Source of the DNA: Lentisphaerota bacterium
GTDB lineage: Bacteria > Verrucomicrobiota > Lentisphaeria > Victivallales > Victivallaceae
Assembly: GCA_024225035.1 (NCBI GenBank)
Contig: JAAEMX010000177.1
Location: 124,001 to 188,000, forward strand
Direction of reading: 5' to 3'
DNA length: 64,000 bases
The notes beneath the pieces were generated by a model. That model worked only from the letters and a program-made list of their open reading frames with translations. It made no database searches and was not told where the DNA came from. Positions 18,487-26,809 of the stretch are shown here, in pieces. Within the stretch, counting starts at the first letter, position 1, and each line of letters opens with the position of its first letter. The position numbers and the translations under genes are program-made.

Positions 18487-20100
18487 ATGCAGCAGCAAGG
18501 CCAGGCTGAAACGGAAAAGGCTGAAGCTGCTCTAATTGAGCGTGACCCTGACTTCACTCGACAAGCCCTTTGTAAGAGAGTGGAAAAAGCTTTTGTTATC
18601 ATTCAAAATGCATGGTCAGACAAAGACATGAAAAGTGGTAGACACTTTATCTCTGACGGCGTTTATGAAAGATTTTCCCTGCAGCTGGAAATGCTTGAAG
18701 CCAGCAGGCTACACAACCAGATGGATGAAATAAAGGTGATCAGTTCAGAACTAGTCGCCATACGCTCCAACCAATTTTTTGACTCTGTTGACATAATGGT
18801 CACAGCTCAAGCTGTTGATCGTTTTTTTAATACAGAAAATGATCGCCCTGTTCTCGGAGGACCTACTCCTGAAGTCTTTAAAGAATACTGGACATTGCTG
18901 CGGCGTCCAGGTGCAAAAACTAAGATTGATCCGGCTTTGCTTGAAAACTATTGCCCAAACTGCGGAACTCCACTGGAATTACTGGACAGATCTGAATGCC
19001 CTTCATGCAAAGCTATTGTAAACTCAGGCGAGTATGACTGGGTTCTGACAGAAATCACCCAGGCATCTGAATATCAGAATATGCCGCACAGGAATGTTCC
19101 CGGTTTTGACCTGATGCTTGAAAGAGACCCTGCGTTCAGTGTAAGCCATATTGAAGACCGTGTGTCTGTAGTTTTTTATCGCTATATTGCAGCTGAATTT
19201 TTTGCCGATACCAAATATGTTGTAAAGCTTTCAGATGAGGAATTTCTACACGCTAACAAAGATGATTTCAAGACACTTAAAAACGGCAGACACCGCTTCT
19301 ATGCTGATAGCGCCATTGGCAGCGTTGAGCTTGTAGAAATAACACCGGGTGAAGAACATAACGAATTTGATTTCCTGCGCGTACTTGTTTGCTGGTCGGG
19401 GCATCAGGTAGAACAAATAGTCCCAGGCTTTATTAGACCGGAATTTAATAAATCTAAACTCTTCAGGCACGAGTTCATTCTAAAACGCAGGAAAGGCACA
19501 AAATCTTCTGATAAAAATATCCTTATCAGTGTACACTGTCCTAATTGCGGAGCACCTGAGGTAAATAACATGAACCCATTCTGCGAATACTGCAAAACCC
19601 CTCTCAACGATGGCAGTTTTGACTGGATTCTGCATGATATCAGACCATTTTCTGGTTTTGTAAGCGATCTTCCACAAGCATCAATGTATACAGGAGAAAT
19701 CCATTATTCTGATACCGCTCACCTACCATGCCCGGACAATGAAATGCTGCTTGCCGGGGCAGTGCAGATGATGCTTGCAGATGGCAAAGTATCTCCTGAA
19801 GAGAGAAATCTTCTTGACCACTTCGCAGAGGTGAAAAATGTATCTCAGCGCAGAGTGGAAATGATAATAGACTCCGTGAAAGAAGGTTCTATAGAGCCAG
19901 AATATCCAAAGGATAAAATTGGCAGACTTTCCTACATAAGAGCTATGGCTGTTATGGTCCTTGCCGATGGTAAAATTGACAAAGAAGAAATGAGACTTAT
20001 GTACAGTCTCGGAGGGAAGCTTGACTTCTCTCCCAAAGACATAAGAAGCATACTGAGCATACAGCGCAAAGACCTCTACAAAAACCTTAAAAACATATAA
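18487..20100 (+). CDS. Tim44-like / zinc-ribbon / TerB protein, frameshifted from 5' part
   Basis: This frame gives about 537 residues from ATG 18487, but no ribosome binding site precedes it and coding similarity continues back to about 18448, where it joins the preceding gene. The order of domains is: Tim44-like domain (about 25-140); a zinc ribbon (CPNCGTPL...CPSCKAIV, about 158-178); a second Tim44-like unit; a second zinc ribbon (CPNCGAPE...CEYCKTPL); and two TerB-like repeats at the C terminus, each with an ADGK(I/V) acidic loop (LADGKVSPEE, LADGKIDKEE). The whole protein is probably membrane-anchored. Its function is unknown; TerB domains are linked to envelope stress. Confidence 0.75.
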   Translation: MQQQGQAETEKAEAALIERDPDFTRQALCKRVEKAFVIIQNAWSDKDMKSGRHFISDGVYERFSLQLEMLEASRLHNQMDEIKVISSELVAIRSNQFFDSVDIMVTAQAVDRFFNTENDRPVLGGPTPEVFKEYWTLLRRPGAKTKIDPALLENYCPNCGTPLELLDRSECPSCKAIVNSGEYDWVLTEITQASEYQNMPHRNVPGFDLMLERDPAFSVSHIEDRVSVVFYRYIAAEFFADTKYVVKLSDEEFLHANKDDFKTLKNGRHRFYADSAIGSVELVEITPGEEHNEFDFLRVLVCWSGHQVEQIVPGFIRPEFNKSKLFRHEFILKRRKGTKSSDKNILISVHCPNCGAPEVNNMNPFCEYCKTPLNDGSFDWILHDIRPFSGFVSDLPQASMYTGEIHYSDTAHLPCPDNEMLLAGAVQMMLADGKVSPEERNLLDHFAEVKNVSQRRVEMIIDSVKEGSIEPEYPKDKIGRLSYIRAMAVMVLADGKIDKEEMRLMYSLGGKLDFSPKDIRSILSIQRKDLYKNLKNI

Positions 20101-20150
20101 ATATATGTTTCAGGATATGTAGTAACATAAAAGGAAAATTTAAACCAACA

Positions 20151-20909
20151 TCATAACCCGCAAACTTCGCCTTCCACAGAACGGATATACTTGTGCAGTT
20201 CAATAGACAAGGACTGCACTTTCTCACTAGGCTTCTGATGTTTCATGTTGATAAGTGAAGTTTCACAGCTGTACCTGAGATGTTCACGCATCTCTTTAGC
20301 AGCAGCCTCATTTGTTCCAGAAGCAATAGCTTTTATTATTTTGCGATGCTGCAATAATGATTTCTTAACCTGGCTTTTAATGAACATTCTGCTGCGTAAT
20401 CCCATGACATGATTAAGTATATGGCATTTACGCATTACTTTTATAATGCTCACATTGTCAGATGAAGCAACAATCCGCGCATGAAAACTCGCATCAGCCT
20501 TCATATATGCAAGGCGATTTTCAGGGCACATTTCACGTGTCCCCGGTTTGTTATCTTTGCTCACAGCATCTCTCATTTGAACATAACACTCATCAAGATA
20601 ATCCAAGTCAAGGCGATTCATCATCATTGAGGCACAAGAAGCACAAAATGACTCCAGTGCTTCACGCAATTGATAAAGCTCAATAACTTCTTTGCGGCTC
20701 ATTTTACGAACACGGCATCCCGCATTTGGGACGAACTCCACGAGTCCCTCCGCAGCAAGCCGACGAAAACATTCTCTAACTGGTGTCGGGCTAATTCCCA
20801 TTTTTTTAGCAATAGATACTTCCGGCAAACGGTCTCCTGGACTTAGCTCTCCAGAAACAATCTGCTCTAACAGAGTATTATACGCTAAATCTGAACGTGT
20901 AGATTTCAT
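20151..20909 (-). CDS. GntR-family regulator, FCD type
   Basis: This 252-residue protein has an N-terminal winged helix (YNTLLEQIVSGELSPGDRLPE, KMGISPTPVRECFRRLAAEGLVE) and a C-terminal all-helical FCD domain, where metal-binding residues are expected in FHARIVASS and LLQHRKIIKAI. Such proteins usually respond to carboxylates or sugar acids. The ATG has AGGGG upstream. The nearest genes give no clear target. Confidence 0.9.
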   Translation of the reverse strand: MKSTRSDLAYNTLLEQIVSGELSPGDRLPEVSIAKKMGISPTPVRECFRRLAAEGLVEFVPNAGCRVRKMSRKEVIELYQLREALESFCASCASMMMNRLDLDYLDECYVQMRDAVSKDNKPGTREMCPENRLAYMKADASFHARIVASSDNVSIIKVMRKCHILNHVMGLRSRMFIKSQVKKSLLQHRKIIKAIASGTNEAAAKEMREHLRYSCETSLINMKHQKPSEKVQSLSIELHKYIRSVEGEVCGL

Positions 20910-21253
20910 TTTATATACCCCTAAACATACTAACCTATATTATATATATAAATTTACATGACAAAAGACTAAAAATCAATAATTGTTATTACTTTTTTCA
21001 CTAGGAAAAGATTAAAATACAATGAGCAAAACATTAAAATTTCAGTTTAATAACTTTGGTACATGCAATTTCATACAGCTCATAACTTGTTATATATAAA
21101 ACTTTTCACCGGTTTAAACAAGCAATGATCACTTATGTTTATTCGTAAAAAAAATAGAAATAGTTACACGATAATGGTTACTTTATGAATCTTAACATAA
21201 AAAAAAACCTTCCGAATATTTTCGGAAGGGGTAAATATATAAGCTAAGTAGCC
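20910..21253. other. Intergenic region with tsf terminator
   Basis: This AT-rich stretch holds the GntR gene's promoter region and, at 21199-21229, the terminator of tsf. I see no other feature in it. Confidence 0.5.
21199..21229 (-). terminator. rpsB-tsf terminator
   Basis: CCTTCCGA/TCGGAAGG forms a perfect 8-bp stem at 21208-21229, followed on the minus strand by nine T residues. Confidence 0.9.
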
Positions 21254-22051
21254 TTACAGCTCTTCGCCAACTTCCCAGCGTATAAAACGCTTGACAGTTG
21301 CTTTCGGAGCAATTTTTTCCATGCAGCTCTTGTCATCTTTGATCCAAGGCTGTCTGATAAGGCAGATTTCGCTGTACCATTTATTGATCTTACCTTTAAT
21401 GATATTATCAATAATATTCTCAGGCTTTCCAGCCATTTGCGCACGAGCAATATCTTTTTCTTTTTCAATGGTGTCAGCCGGTACATCTTCAGGAGCAATG
21501 TACTGCGGTTTGAAAGCAGCAATGTGCATGCAGAGGTCATTGAGGAAAGCTTCATCAGCTTCGCCTTCAACGTCAACCATTACACCAATACGTCCACCCA
21601 TGTGAAGGTAAGAGAATACTTTTCCAGCTGTATCCCACTTTTTGGCACGGCGTAACTGCATGTTTTCGCCGATAGTGGAAATCATATTAACCAGGGTTTC
21701 TTTCTCATTGGCATTAAGCGTTTCAGAAACATCACCATCAGCATCAATCTCTGAAGCCTTTTCGGCGATATCCTTAATGAAAGCAGTAAACTTTTCATTT
21801 GTAGCAACAAAGTCTGTTTCGCAAAGAACTTCAACAATCGCGCCTTTACCTTCTTTGATAGAAGTGATGATTCTACCTTCTTTAGTAGCGCGTCCAGATT
21901 TCTTTTCAGCTTTAGCAATACCGGATTTGCGCAATTCCTCAATTGCCTTTTCCATATTACCATCAGCCTGATTAAGGGCTTTTTTGCAATCCATCATACC
22001 TGCGCCGGTATTATCGCGCAGTTCTTTTACCATTGCTGCAGTAATAGCCAT
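21254..22051 (-). CDS. tsf: Elongation factor Ts
   Basis: EF-Ts exchanges GDP for GTP on EF-Tu. The 265-residue protein begins with the signature MVKELRDNTGAGMMDCKKAL and contains the second signature EVLCETDFVATNEKF. The end (KIAPKATVKRFIRWEVGEEL) is intact. It follows rpsB in the usual order, 63 bases downstream, and ends at a strong terminator. Confidence 0.97.
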   Translation of the reverse strand: MAITAAMVKELRDNTGAGMMDCKKALNQADGNMEKAIEELRKSGIAKAEKKSGRATKEGRIITSIKEGKGAIVEVLCETDFVATNEKFTAFIKDIAEKASEIDADGDVSETLNANEKETLVNMISTIGENMQLRRAKKWDTAGKVFSYLHMGGRIGVMVDVEGEADEAFLNDLCMHIAAFKPQYIAPEDVPADTIEKEKDIARAQMAGKPENIIDNIIKGKINKWYSEICLIRQPWIKDDKSCMEKIAPKATVKRFIRWEVGEEL

Positions 22052-22114
22052 GGATAAGTTCCTTATAGTTATATTATAATTATTTAAATATATACAAAAG
22101 TTATATCAATTGAG

Positions 22115-23143
22115 TTACTTAGCAGCAACTTCTTCAACCTTAGCTTCAGCTTCAGGGGCTTTTTCAGTTTTTTCAGCCTTAGGTGCTTCCTTCTTAGGTG
22201 CAACTTTTTTGGCTTCTGCCTTAGGTGCAGCTTTTTTAGCTTCTGCTTTAGGAGCTTCTTTCTTAGGTGCAGCAGCCTTAGGTGCTTCTTTCTTAGGTGC
22301 GGCAGCCTTAGGTGCAGCAGCCTTTTTAGGTGCAGCTTTCTTTTCAGCTCTAGCTTCTGCTGCTTTAGCAGCTTTTTCAGCTTTAGCTTCTGCTGCTCTG
22401 GCAGCCTTTTCAGCTTTCTCAGCTTCTCTAGCAGCTTTTTCTTCAATTACGCGTTTCTGATAAACTTCTTTAGCAACGAGGATAGCGTCAGCAAGAACAT
22501 CAGTAATAACTTTGATAGATTTTACAGCGTCATCGTTAGCTGCAATTGGGAAACCAATATTGGAAGGATCGCCGTTAGTATCAACGATAGCAACTGTCGG
22601 AATGCGAAGCTTCATGGCTTCGCGAACAGCGATATTGTCATTACATACATCAATGATTACCATGACAGCAGGAACTTTTCTCATGCTGGAAATACCGTCG
22701 AGGTCACGATGCAATTTAGTTGAACGACGTGTCAAGGCAGACTGTTCTTTCTTTTTCAGGCTGTTCATTTTATCAGACTGAAGAACTTTGTCAATCTCGT
22801 ACATTTTGTTGATGCTTTGACGAATAGTAACGTTGTTAGTCAAAGTACCGCCGAGCCAGCGTTCTGAAACGTAGTACATGTCGGTCTTTTCAGCGAGTTC
22901 TTTAGTTATCTGCTGAGCCTGACGTTTGGTACCCACAAAAAGCACGTCGCCGCCTTGCATAACAATATGCTGCAGGAAGTTACAAGCATCAGATATCTGG
23001 TGCATGGTCTTAGTAAGGTCGATAATAGAAATACCATTTTTCGCGCCGTAGACATATTCTTTCATCTGCGGGTTCCAACGCTTAGTTTGATGTCCAAAAT
23101 GACAACCAGCTTCGAGCAGATCTTTAATAGTGATCTTTGCCAT
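22115..23143 (-). CDS. rpsB: 30S ribosomal protein S2 with Lys/Ala/Pro-rich tail
   Basis: Residues 1 to about 230 are ordinary S2 (GCHFGHQTKRWNPQMKEYV, FVGTKRQAQ, RWLGGTLTN). After about residue 231 the protein continues for some 110 residues of low-complexity EKAARAAEAKAEK and KKEAPKA-type repeats, giving 342 residues instead of the usual 230-260. The tail is in frame and ends at a single stop, so it is a real extension. It resembles histone H1-like or nucleic-acid-binding tails and could contact rRNA. The start has a GGAG site. Confidence 0.96.
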   Translation of the reverse strand: MAKITIKDLLEAGCHFGHQTKRWNPQMKEYVYGAKNGISIIDLTKTMHQISDACNFLQHIVMQGGDVLFVGTKRQAQQITKELAEKTDMYYVSERWLGGTLTNNVTIRQSINKMYEIDKVLQSDKMNSLKKKEQSALTRRSTKLHRDLDGISSMRKVPAVMVIIDVCNDNIAVREAMKLRIPTVAIVDTNGDPSNIGFPIAANDDAVKSIKVITDVLADAILVAKEVYQKRVIEEKAAREAEKAEKAARAAEAKAEKAAKAAEARAEKKAAPKKAAAPKAAAPKKEAPKAAAPKKEAPKAEAKKAAPKAEAKKVAPKKEAPKAEKTEKAPEAEAKVEEVAAK

Positions 23144-23227
23144 GTGATAATCTCCGTGTCTTTTTGCGGAACCTTTTCCTGCCGCTTTTGGTTTGTTGCG
23201 GCCCCGAAGGCTCCTTTTGGTTTAATC

Positions 23228-23482
23228 TTAATACATGTATCTCACTAAGATACAAAGAGCTGGTAAGATAGCACAAAGGCTGATAATCTGCAAGAAAATT
23301 ACGATTTTTTTTGAGGTTTTTTTGAGCTTAAAAATAGTATCTATAAGCTTTGCTGAAATAAAAATGAATAATCCCGGGATTAATATGCATGATAGGAGCA
23401 AGATTTCTATCAAGGCAATCTGCAATAAATGCTGTTCTTTGCAAGTGATAACGCTTAAACTTGAAAAGATCTCCAGAAGCAT
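23228..23482 (-). CDS. Small membrane protein
   Basis: This 84-residue protein has two hydrophobic helices (about 20-45 and 60-80) separated by a Lys-rich loop. The family is not recognised. An excellent GAGGAGG site lies almost directly before the ATG, unusually close, so a nearby alternative start codon is possible. It is immediately upstream of rpsB on the same strand. Confidence 0.45.
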   Translation of the reverse strand: MLLEIFSSLSVITCKEQHLLQIALIEILLLSCILIPGLFIFISAKLIDTIFKLKKTSKKIVIFLQIISLCAILPALCILVRYMY

Positions 23483-23812
23483 ACCTCCTCGGGTCTCTAA
23501 TGCACTTGGTGATGATTCTGTTTCATAATGAGCCCACCTCTACTATTGCGCATTGTTAAAAATGTAGCACAAAGAACTATCCTTTTAAAATATAACCATT
23601 TAACCAATGATATATTCCTGCCCACACTTAAGACACTCTTAAAAATATCTAATATATGTTTTACATTCACCCTTTCAGAAAACCTTATCGTACAGAATCA
23701 CAGCCCAGTAAAAGCAAAGAAAAGAACTGACTGGATACATTTTATTTTGAAATTCTGTCATGTTGGAGATATTATTTTAATAGAGGCACTAACTAATATG
23801 AGGAGTAAAGTT
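23483..23812. other. Non-coding interval before ICMT-like gene
   Basis: An open frame runs from 23528 into the ICMT-like gene, but its first 95 codons lack family similarity and the good ribosome binding site is at 23800. I regard this stretch as untranslated leader and promoter. Confidence 0.45.
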
Positions 23813-24334
23813 ATGATCAGTTTTATGATTCTTGTTTTTATAATTGGTGTTGTTCTGCGAGGAATCAGTTTCAGAATTTCATCTGTACACGAATGTGCAA
23901 TTCTTGACCAGGGCGGTCGGGAGTATGGTCGTAGAAACACAAAAATTCTAGCTACGTTGCATATTCTTATTTATGCTGCCGCATTTGTCGAATCGTTTTT
24001 TGAACTTCCCCTTTACCCTGTTGTTTCCGGAATAGGCATTGTCCTGTATGTTTTTGGAATGATTATGCTGTTTGCAGTAATCAAACAACTTGGCAGTTTA
24101 TGGACAGTTAAGCTATATATAGCCAAAGACCATAAAATCATAAAAACATGGTTATTTAAAAATGTCAAGCACCCAAATTATTACCTGAACCTTCTACCGG
24201 AAATAGTCGGTTACATTCTTATTTTTAATGCCTGGCGCACTATGGCAGTACTATTACCGCTTTATTTGATATCGCTGGGACTGCGTATTTATCAGGAAGA
24301 AAAAATCATGCATGCTGAGCTGAAAGATTATTAG
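23813..24334 (+). CDS. Isoprenylcysteine methyltransferase-like membrane protein
   Basis: This 173-residue protein of the ICMT/YpbQ type has four to five hydrophobic helices and the conserved tail KNVKHPNYYLNLLPEI, which carries the SAM-binding HP.Y and E residues of this family, plus RIYQEEKIM. It is probably a SAM-dependent methyltransferase acting on a lipid-like substrate. ATG 23813 is chosen because GAGGAG lies seven bases upstream. Confidence 0.8.
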   Translation: MISFMILVFIIGVVLRGISFRISSVHECAILDQGGREYGRRNTKILATLHILIYAAAFVESFFELPLYPVVSGIGIVLYVFGMIMLFAVIKQLGSLWTVKLYIAKDHKIIKTWLFKNVKHPNYYLNLLPEIVGYILIFNAWRTMAVLLPLYLISLGLRIYQEEKIMHAELKDY

Positions 24335-24349
24335 ATAACCTTTCAACTG

Positions 24350-24410
24350 AAAGCAGGAATTACTCTTCGGCGCTTTCTTCAGTGCTGAAATTGGAATTCC
24401 TGCTTTTTTG
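24350..24410 (+). terminator. Long-loop terminator overlapping the convergent gene
   Basis: AAAGCAGGAATT (24350-24361) and its exact complement (24394-24405) form a 12-bp stem with a 32-base loop, followed by TTTTTTG. The loop includes the last codons of the convergent DUF502 gene. Confidence 0.6.
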
Positions 24411-25052
24411 TGGCATCTGAACAGCGCCACCACTAATAACCAGCCTCATTCCGTCAGATACCTTCATATCAAGATAAATGCAATCGTCATGAGGCAGTAA
24501 CAACAGAAAACCACTTGTCGGATTAGGTGTTGTAGGCACAAAAACACTAATTAATTTTTTGCCGCTTTTCTGACTAATTTCCCATTCTTTCGGGTTTTCA
24601 TTAGTCAGAAACCCAATCGCATAAACCCCTTTTCGAGGATATTCAATCATAACAACTTTACGAAACATATTACCATGCGGCGTCAATAAAGCCTCGCCAA
24701 TCTGGCGTGTAGTGGTATAAACCGTTCCAAGAAATGGCAGTTTCATCAATATCCACTGTGCAATTCCAGCCAGCCAGCGTCCAGCCTTAAATCGCATAAA
24801 TTCTCCTACAAGGAGCAGAATCACTATGATCATCGCCAGCGTAAGAACCCGAATCGACTGCTGGACCCAGAACATACTTCCAATCTGAGGTAAATAGTGA
24901 TCAATAGCCTTAACCGCCCACGTAGTAAGCTTCAAATACAAAAAGCCGGTTAGCCATAAGGTCACAAATACCGGCACCAGTACCAGCAGGCCAGTGATAA
25001 CACGGCGACGCAGCCAAAGAGATAATTTTAGTTTTTTAGTCTTCATCCTCAT
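24360..25052 (-). CDS. DUF502-family membrane protein
   Basis: This 230-residue protein has two membrane helices (about 15-40 and 65-85) with the DUF502 features RRVITGLLVLVPVFVTLW near the N terminus, P(F/L)LGTVYTTTRQIGEAL and FVPTTPNPTSGFLLLLP. Its function is unknown. It overlaps the end of the upstream CorC-like gene by about 17 bases, so the two are translationally coupled. A start at 25046 is also possible. Confidence 0.88.
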   Translation of the reverse strand: MRMKTKKLKLSLWLRRRVITGLLVLVPVFVTLWLTGFLYLKLTTWAVKAIDHYLPQIGSMFWVQQSIRVLTLAMIIVILLLVGEFMRFKAGRWLAGIAQWILMKLPFLGTVYTTTRQIGEALLTPHGNMFRKVVMIEYPRKGVYAIGFLTNENPKEWEISQKSGKKLISVFVPTTPNPTSGFLLLLPHDDCIYLDMKVSDGMRLVISGGAVQMPQKSRNSNFSTEESAEE

Positions 25053-26304
25053 CTCGCAAAGGGGTTATAAGTATAGAAGTTACTTTACGGCGGTCAGCTT
25101 TAATAATTTTGAATTTACCAACTTTTTCTATTGATATTTCCTCATTTTCTTCAGGAATTTTTCCAAACTCACCACAAACATAACCGCCAACTGTATCAAC
25201 ATCCTCGTCTTCAGGAATTTCCATATCAAATTCTTCATTGATATTGCTAATCAAGGTACGCCCTTCAGTAATGATAGTACCATCATCCTGCATCACATTA
25301 ATAGTATCTTTTTCATCAATATCATATTCGTCACGGATTTCCCCAACAATTTCCTCAATGATATCCTCAAGAGTCACTATACCTGAAGTACCACCATATT
25401 CATCAATAATTACGGCAACATGGATCTTATTGGCCTGGAATTCCTCAAGTAAATCACCAACATTTTTGGTTTCAGGAATAAAGAGAGGTTTATGTGAATA
25501 ATCTTCCAGCTTTTCAGATTTGCGCGTGTCATCCAAAAAGTCCTTCGCATAAATCACGCCTTTAATAGCGTCAATATTTTCGCCGTAGACCGGAATTCGG
25601 CTGTGCCCGCTTTCTATAATCATCTGTTTTGCATCAGCTATTGATGAGCTTGAAGATAAAGCAGACATATCCACGCGTGGGGTCATGATTTCACGAACCG
25701 GTGTATCATTAAGGTCAAAAACACCTCGAATCATGCGTTTTTCATCTTCTTCAAGGCTTTCCTCGCCTTCTTCATCGTCATGTTCAACAAGCGACATTAT
25801 CTCATCTTCGGCAGTGGTTTTTTCTTCAGAATGATCTGCTCCGCCAAAATGTGAAGCACTTGACTCAGTAAGACGTGCCAAAGCGATTACCGGAGAAAAA
25901 ATAGAACAACGCAAAATATTTAAAACCGGTAAAGTCAGGCGTAAAATCAGAATATCTAATTTGATGAGTAAAAGTTGGGCCACAATAACGCTAAGCACCA
26001 ACACAACAACTACCCCAATCAACATGTAGCCAATGATTACAGGAAATTTCTTATCCGGGAACAAAACTACAAGTTTATAAAAAAGTGCTGTTGAGATTAT
26101 ACTCAGAAGCAGCAAATTCAAAAACCGGAATACAATTTCAAATCCTTCCTGATGCTCAAGCCAGTTCTCCATTTTGCGCGCCAGCTTTTTGTTATCTACC
26201 TCGATACGACGAATGCGTCCAAGGCTGATTTCGCGCAAGGCATCCCAAGCAGTCATTAGCAGAACGAAAACAAAAATTCCAACAATAAGGAATTCATTAT
26301 CCAT
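25036..26304 (-). CDS. CorC/HlyC-type DUF21-CBS protein
   Basis: This 422-residue protein has an N-terminal DUF21 membrane domain (residues 1 to about 150), a CBS pair (about 205-330, starting at DTPVREIMTPRVDM) and a C-terminal CorC_HlyC domain. The family includes Mg2+/Co2+ exporters and putative haemolysins. The acidic linker EEKTTAEDEIMSLVEHDDEE is typical. Linkage to ybeY and phoH is conserved in many bacteria. Confidence 0.9.
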   Translation of the reverse strand: MDNEFLIVGIFVFVLLMTAWDALREISLGRIRRIEVDNKKLARKMENWLEHQEGFEIVFRFLNLLLLSIISTALFYKLVVLFPDKKFPVIIGYMLIGVVVVLVLSVIVAQLLLIKLDILILRLTLPVLNILRCSIFSPVIALARLTESSASHFGGADHSEEKTTAEDEIMSLVEHDDEEGEESLEEDEKRMIRGVFDLNDTPVREIMTPRVDMSALSSSSSIADAKQMIIESGHSRIPVYGENIDAIKGVIYAKDFLDDTRKSEKLEDYSHKPLFIPETKNVGDLLEEFQANKIHVAVIIDEYGGTSGIVTLEDIIEEIVGEIRDEYDIDEKDTINVMQDDGTIITEGRTLISNINEEFDMEIPEDEDVDTVGGYVCGEFGKIPEENEEISIEKVGKFKIIKADRRKVTSILITPLRDEDED

Positions 26305-26332
26305 GATTTTTTTTCAAAGCCTCCTGTGCTGA

Positions 26333-26809
26333 TTAAATGTCTATGGACCGTTTTATTTTTTTATTATCCGGAAAAATTCCGGAAAAATCCATTTCCTGTT
26401 CAAGTTTTTTCATCACTTCCCGCTCGCGGCGGCGCATACGCTTTCTGGATACCGGATCCAAATCATCTTCTCCAGCAGAATGCAGTAATCCATGCACAAT
26501 ATACAAAGCCAACTCACGTGCATAGCATGAGTCTTTACGCTCTGCACCTTCACGAATCGCAAAGTCTGCACAAATCATCAAATCTATTGCAACATCACCG
26601 GGCAGGAGCGGTTCATCTCCTTCCAGATAGCAAAAGGTAATCACATCCGTGGTGCCTTCATGACCAACATAATCTTGATTATAAGCGGCCATTGTGCGGT
26701 CACCTACAAAAGTAATGTTTATCAATAATTCCTGCTCAACCGGAAGCCTGCTAAGCTCAGCTGCTCTGAGAATCAGTTTTTTCAGTTGAGTTCTCCGTGG
26801 CGGTTGCAT
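26333..26809 (-). CDS. ybeY: Endoribonuclease YbeY
   Basis: YbeY is a zinc RNase of rRNA maturation and ribosome quality control. This 158-residue protein has the motif HGLLHSAGEDD; the third ligand, His in most YbeY proteins, is Asp, a change also known in other phyla. The chosen ATG (26809) has GGAAG upstream and lies inside the 3' end of the HD-phosphodiesterase gene, a 53-base overlap; the frame itself extends to 26869. Confidence 0.9.
   Translation of the reverse strand: MQPPRRTQLKKLILRAAELSRLPVEQELLINITFVGDRTMAAYNQDYVGHEGTTDVITFCYLEGDEPLLPGDVAIDLMICADFAIREGAERKDSCYARELALYIVHGLLHSAGEDDLDPVSRKRMRRREREVMKKLEQEMDFSGIFPDNKKIKRSIDI

Noticed and set aside
22110..22460. Alanine-rich plus-strand frame opposite rpsB
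   Set aside because: It is the antisense shadow of the low-complexity S2 tail; it has no ribosome binding site.
23528..23812. N-terminal extension of the ICMT-like protein
   Set aside because: The open frame continues upstream, but the strong ribosome binding site at 23800 and the family length favour ATG 23813.
26333..26809. YbeY with Asp as third zinc ligand
   Set aside because: Asp at this place is known in YbeY proteins of other phyla, so it is not unusual in itself.
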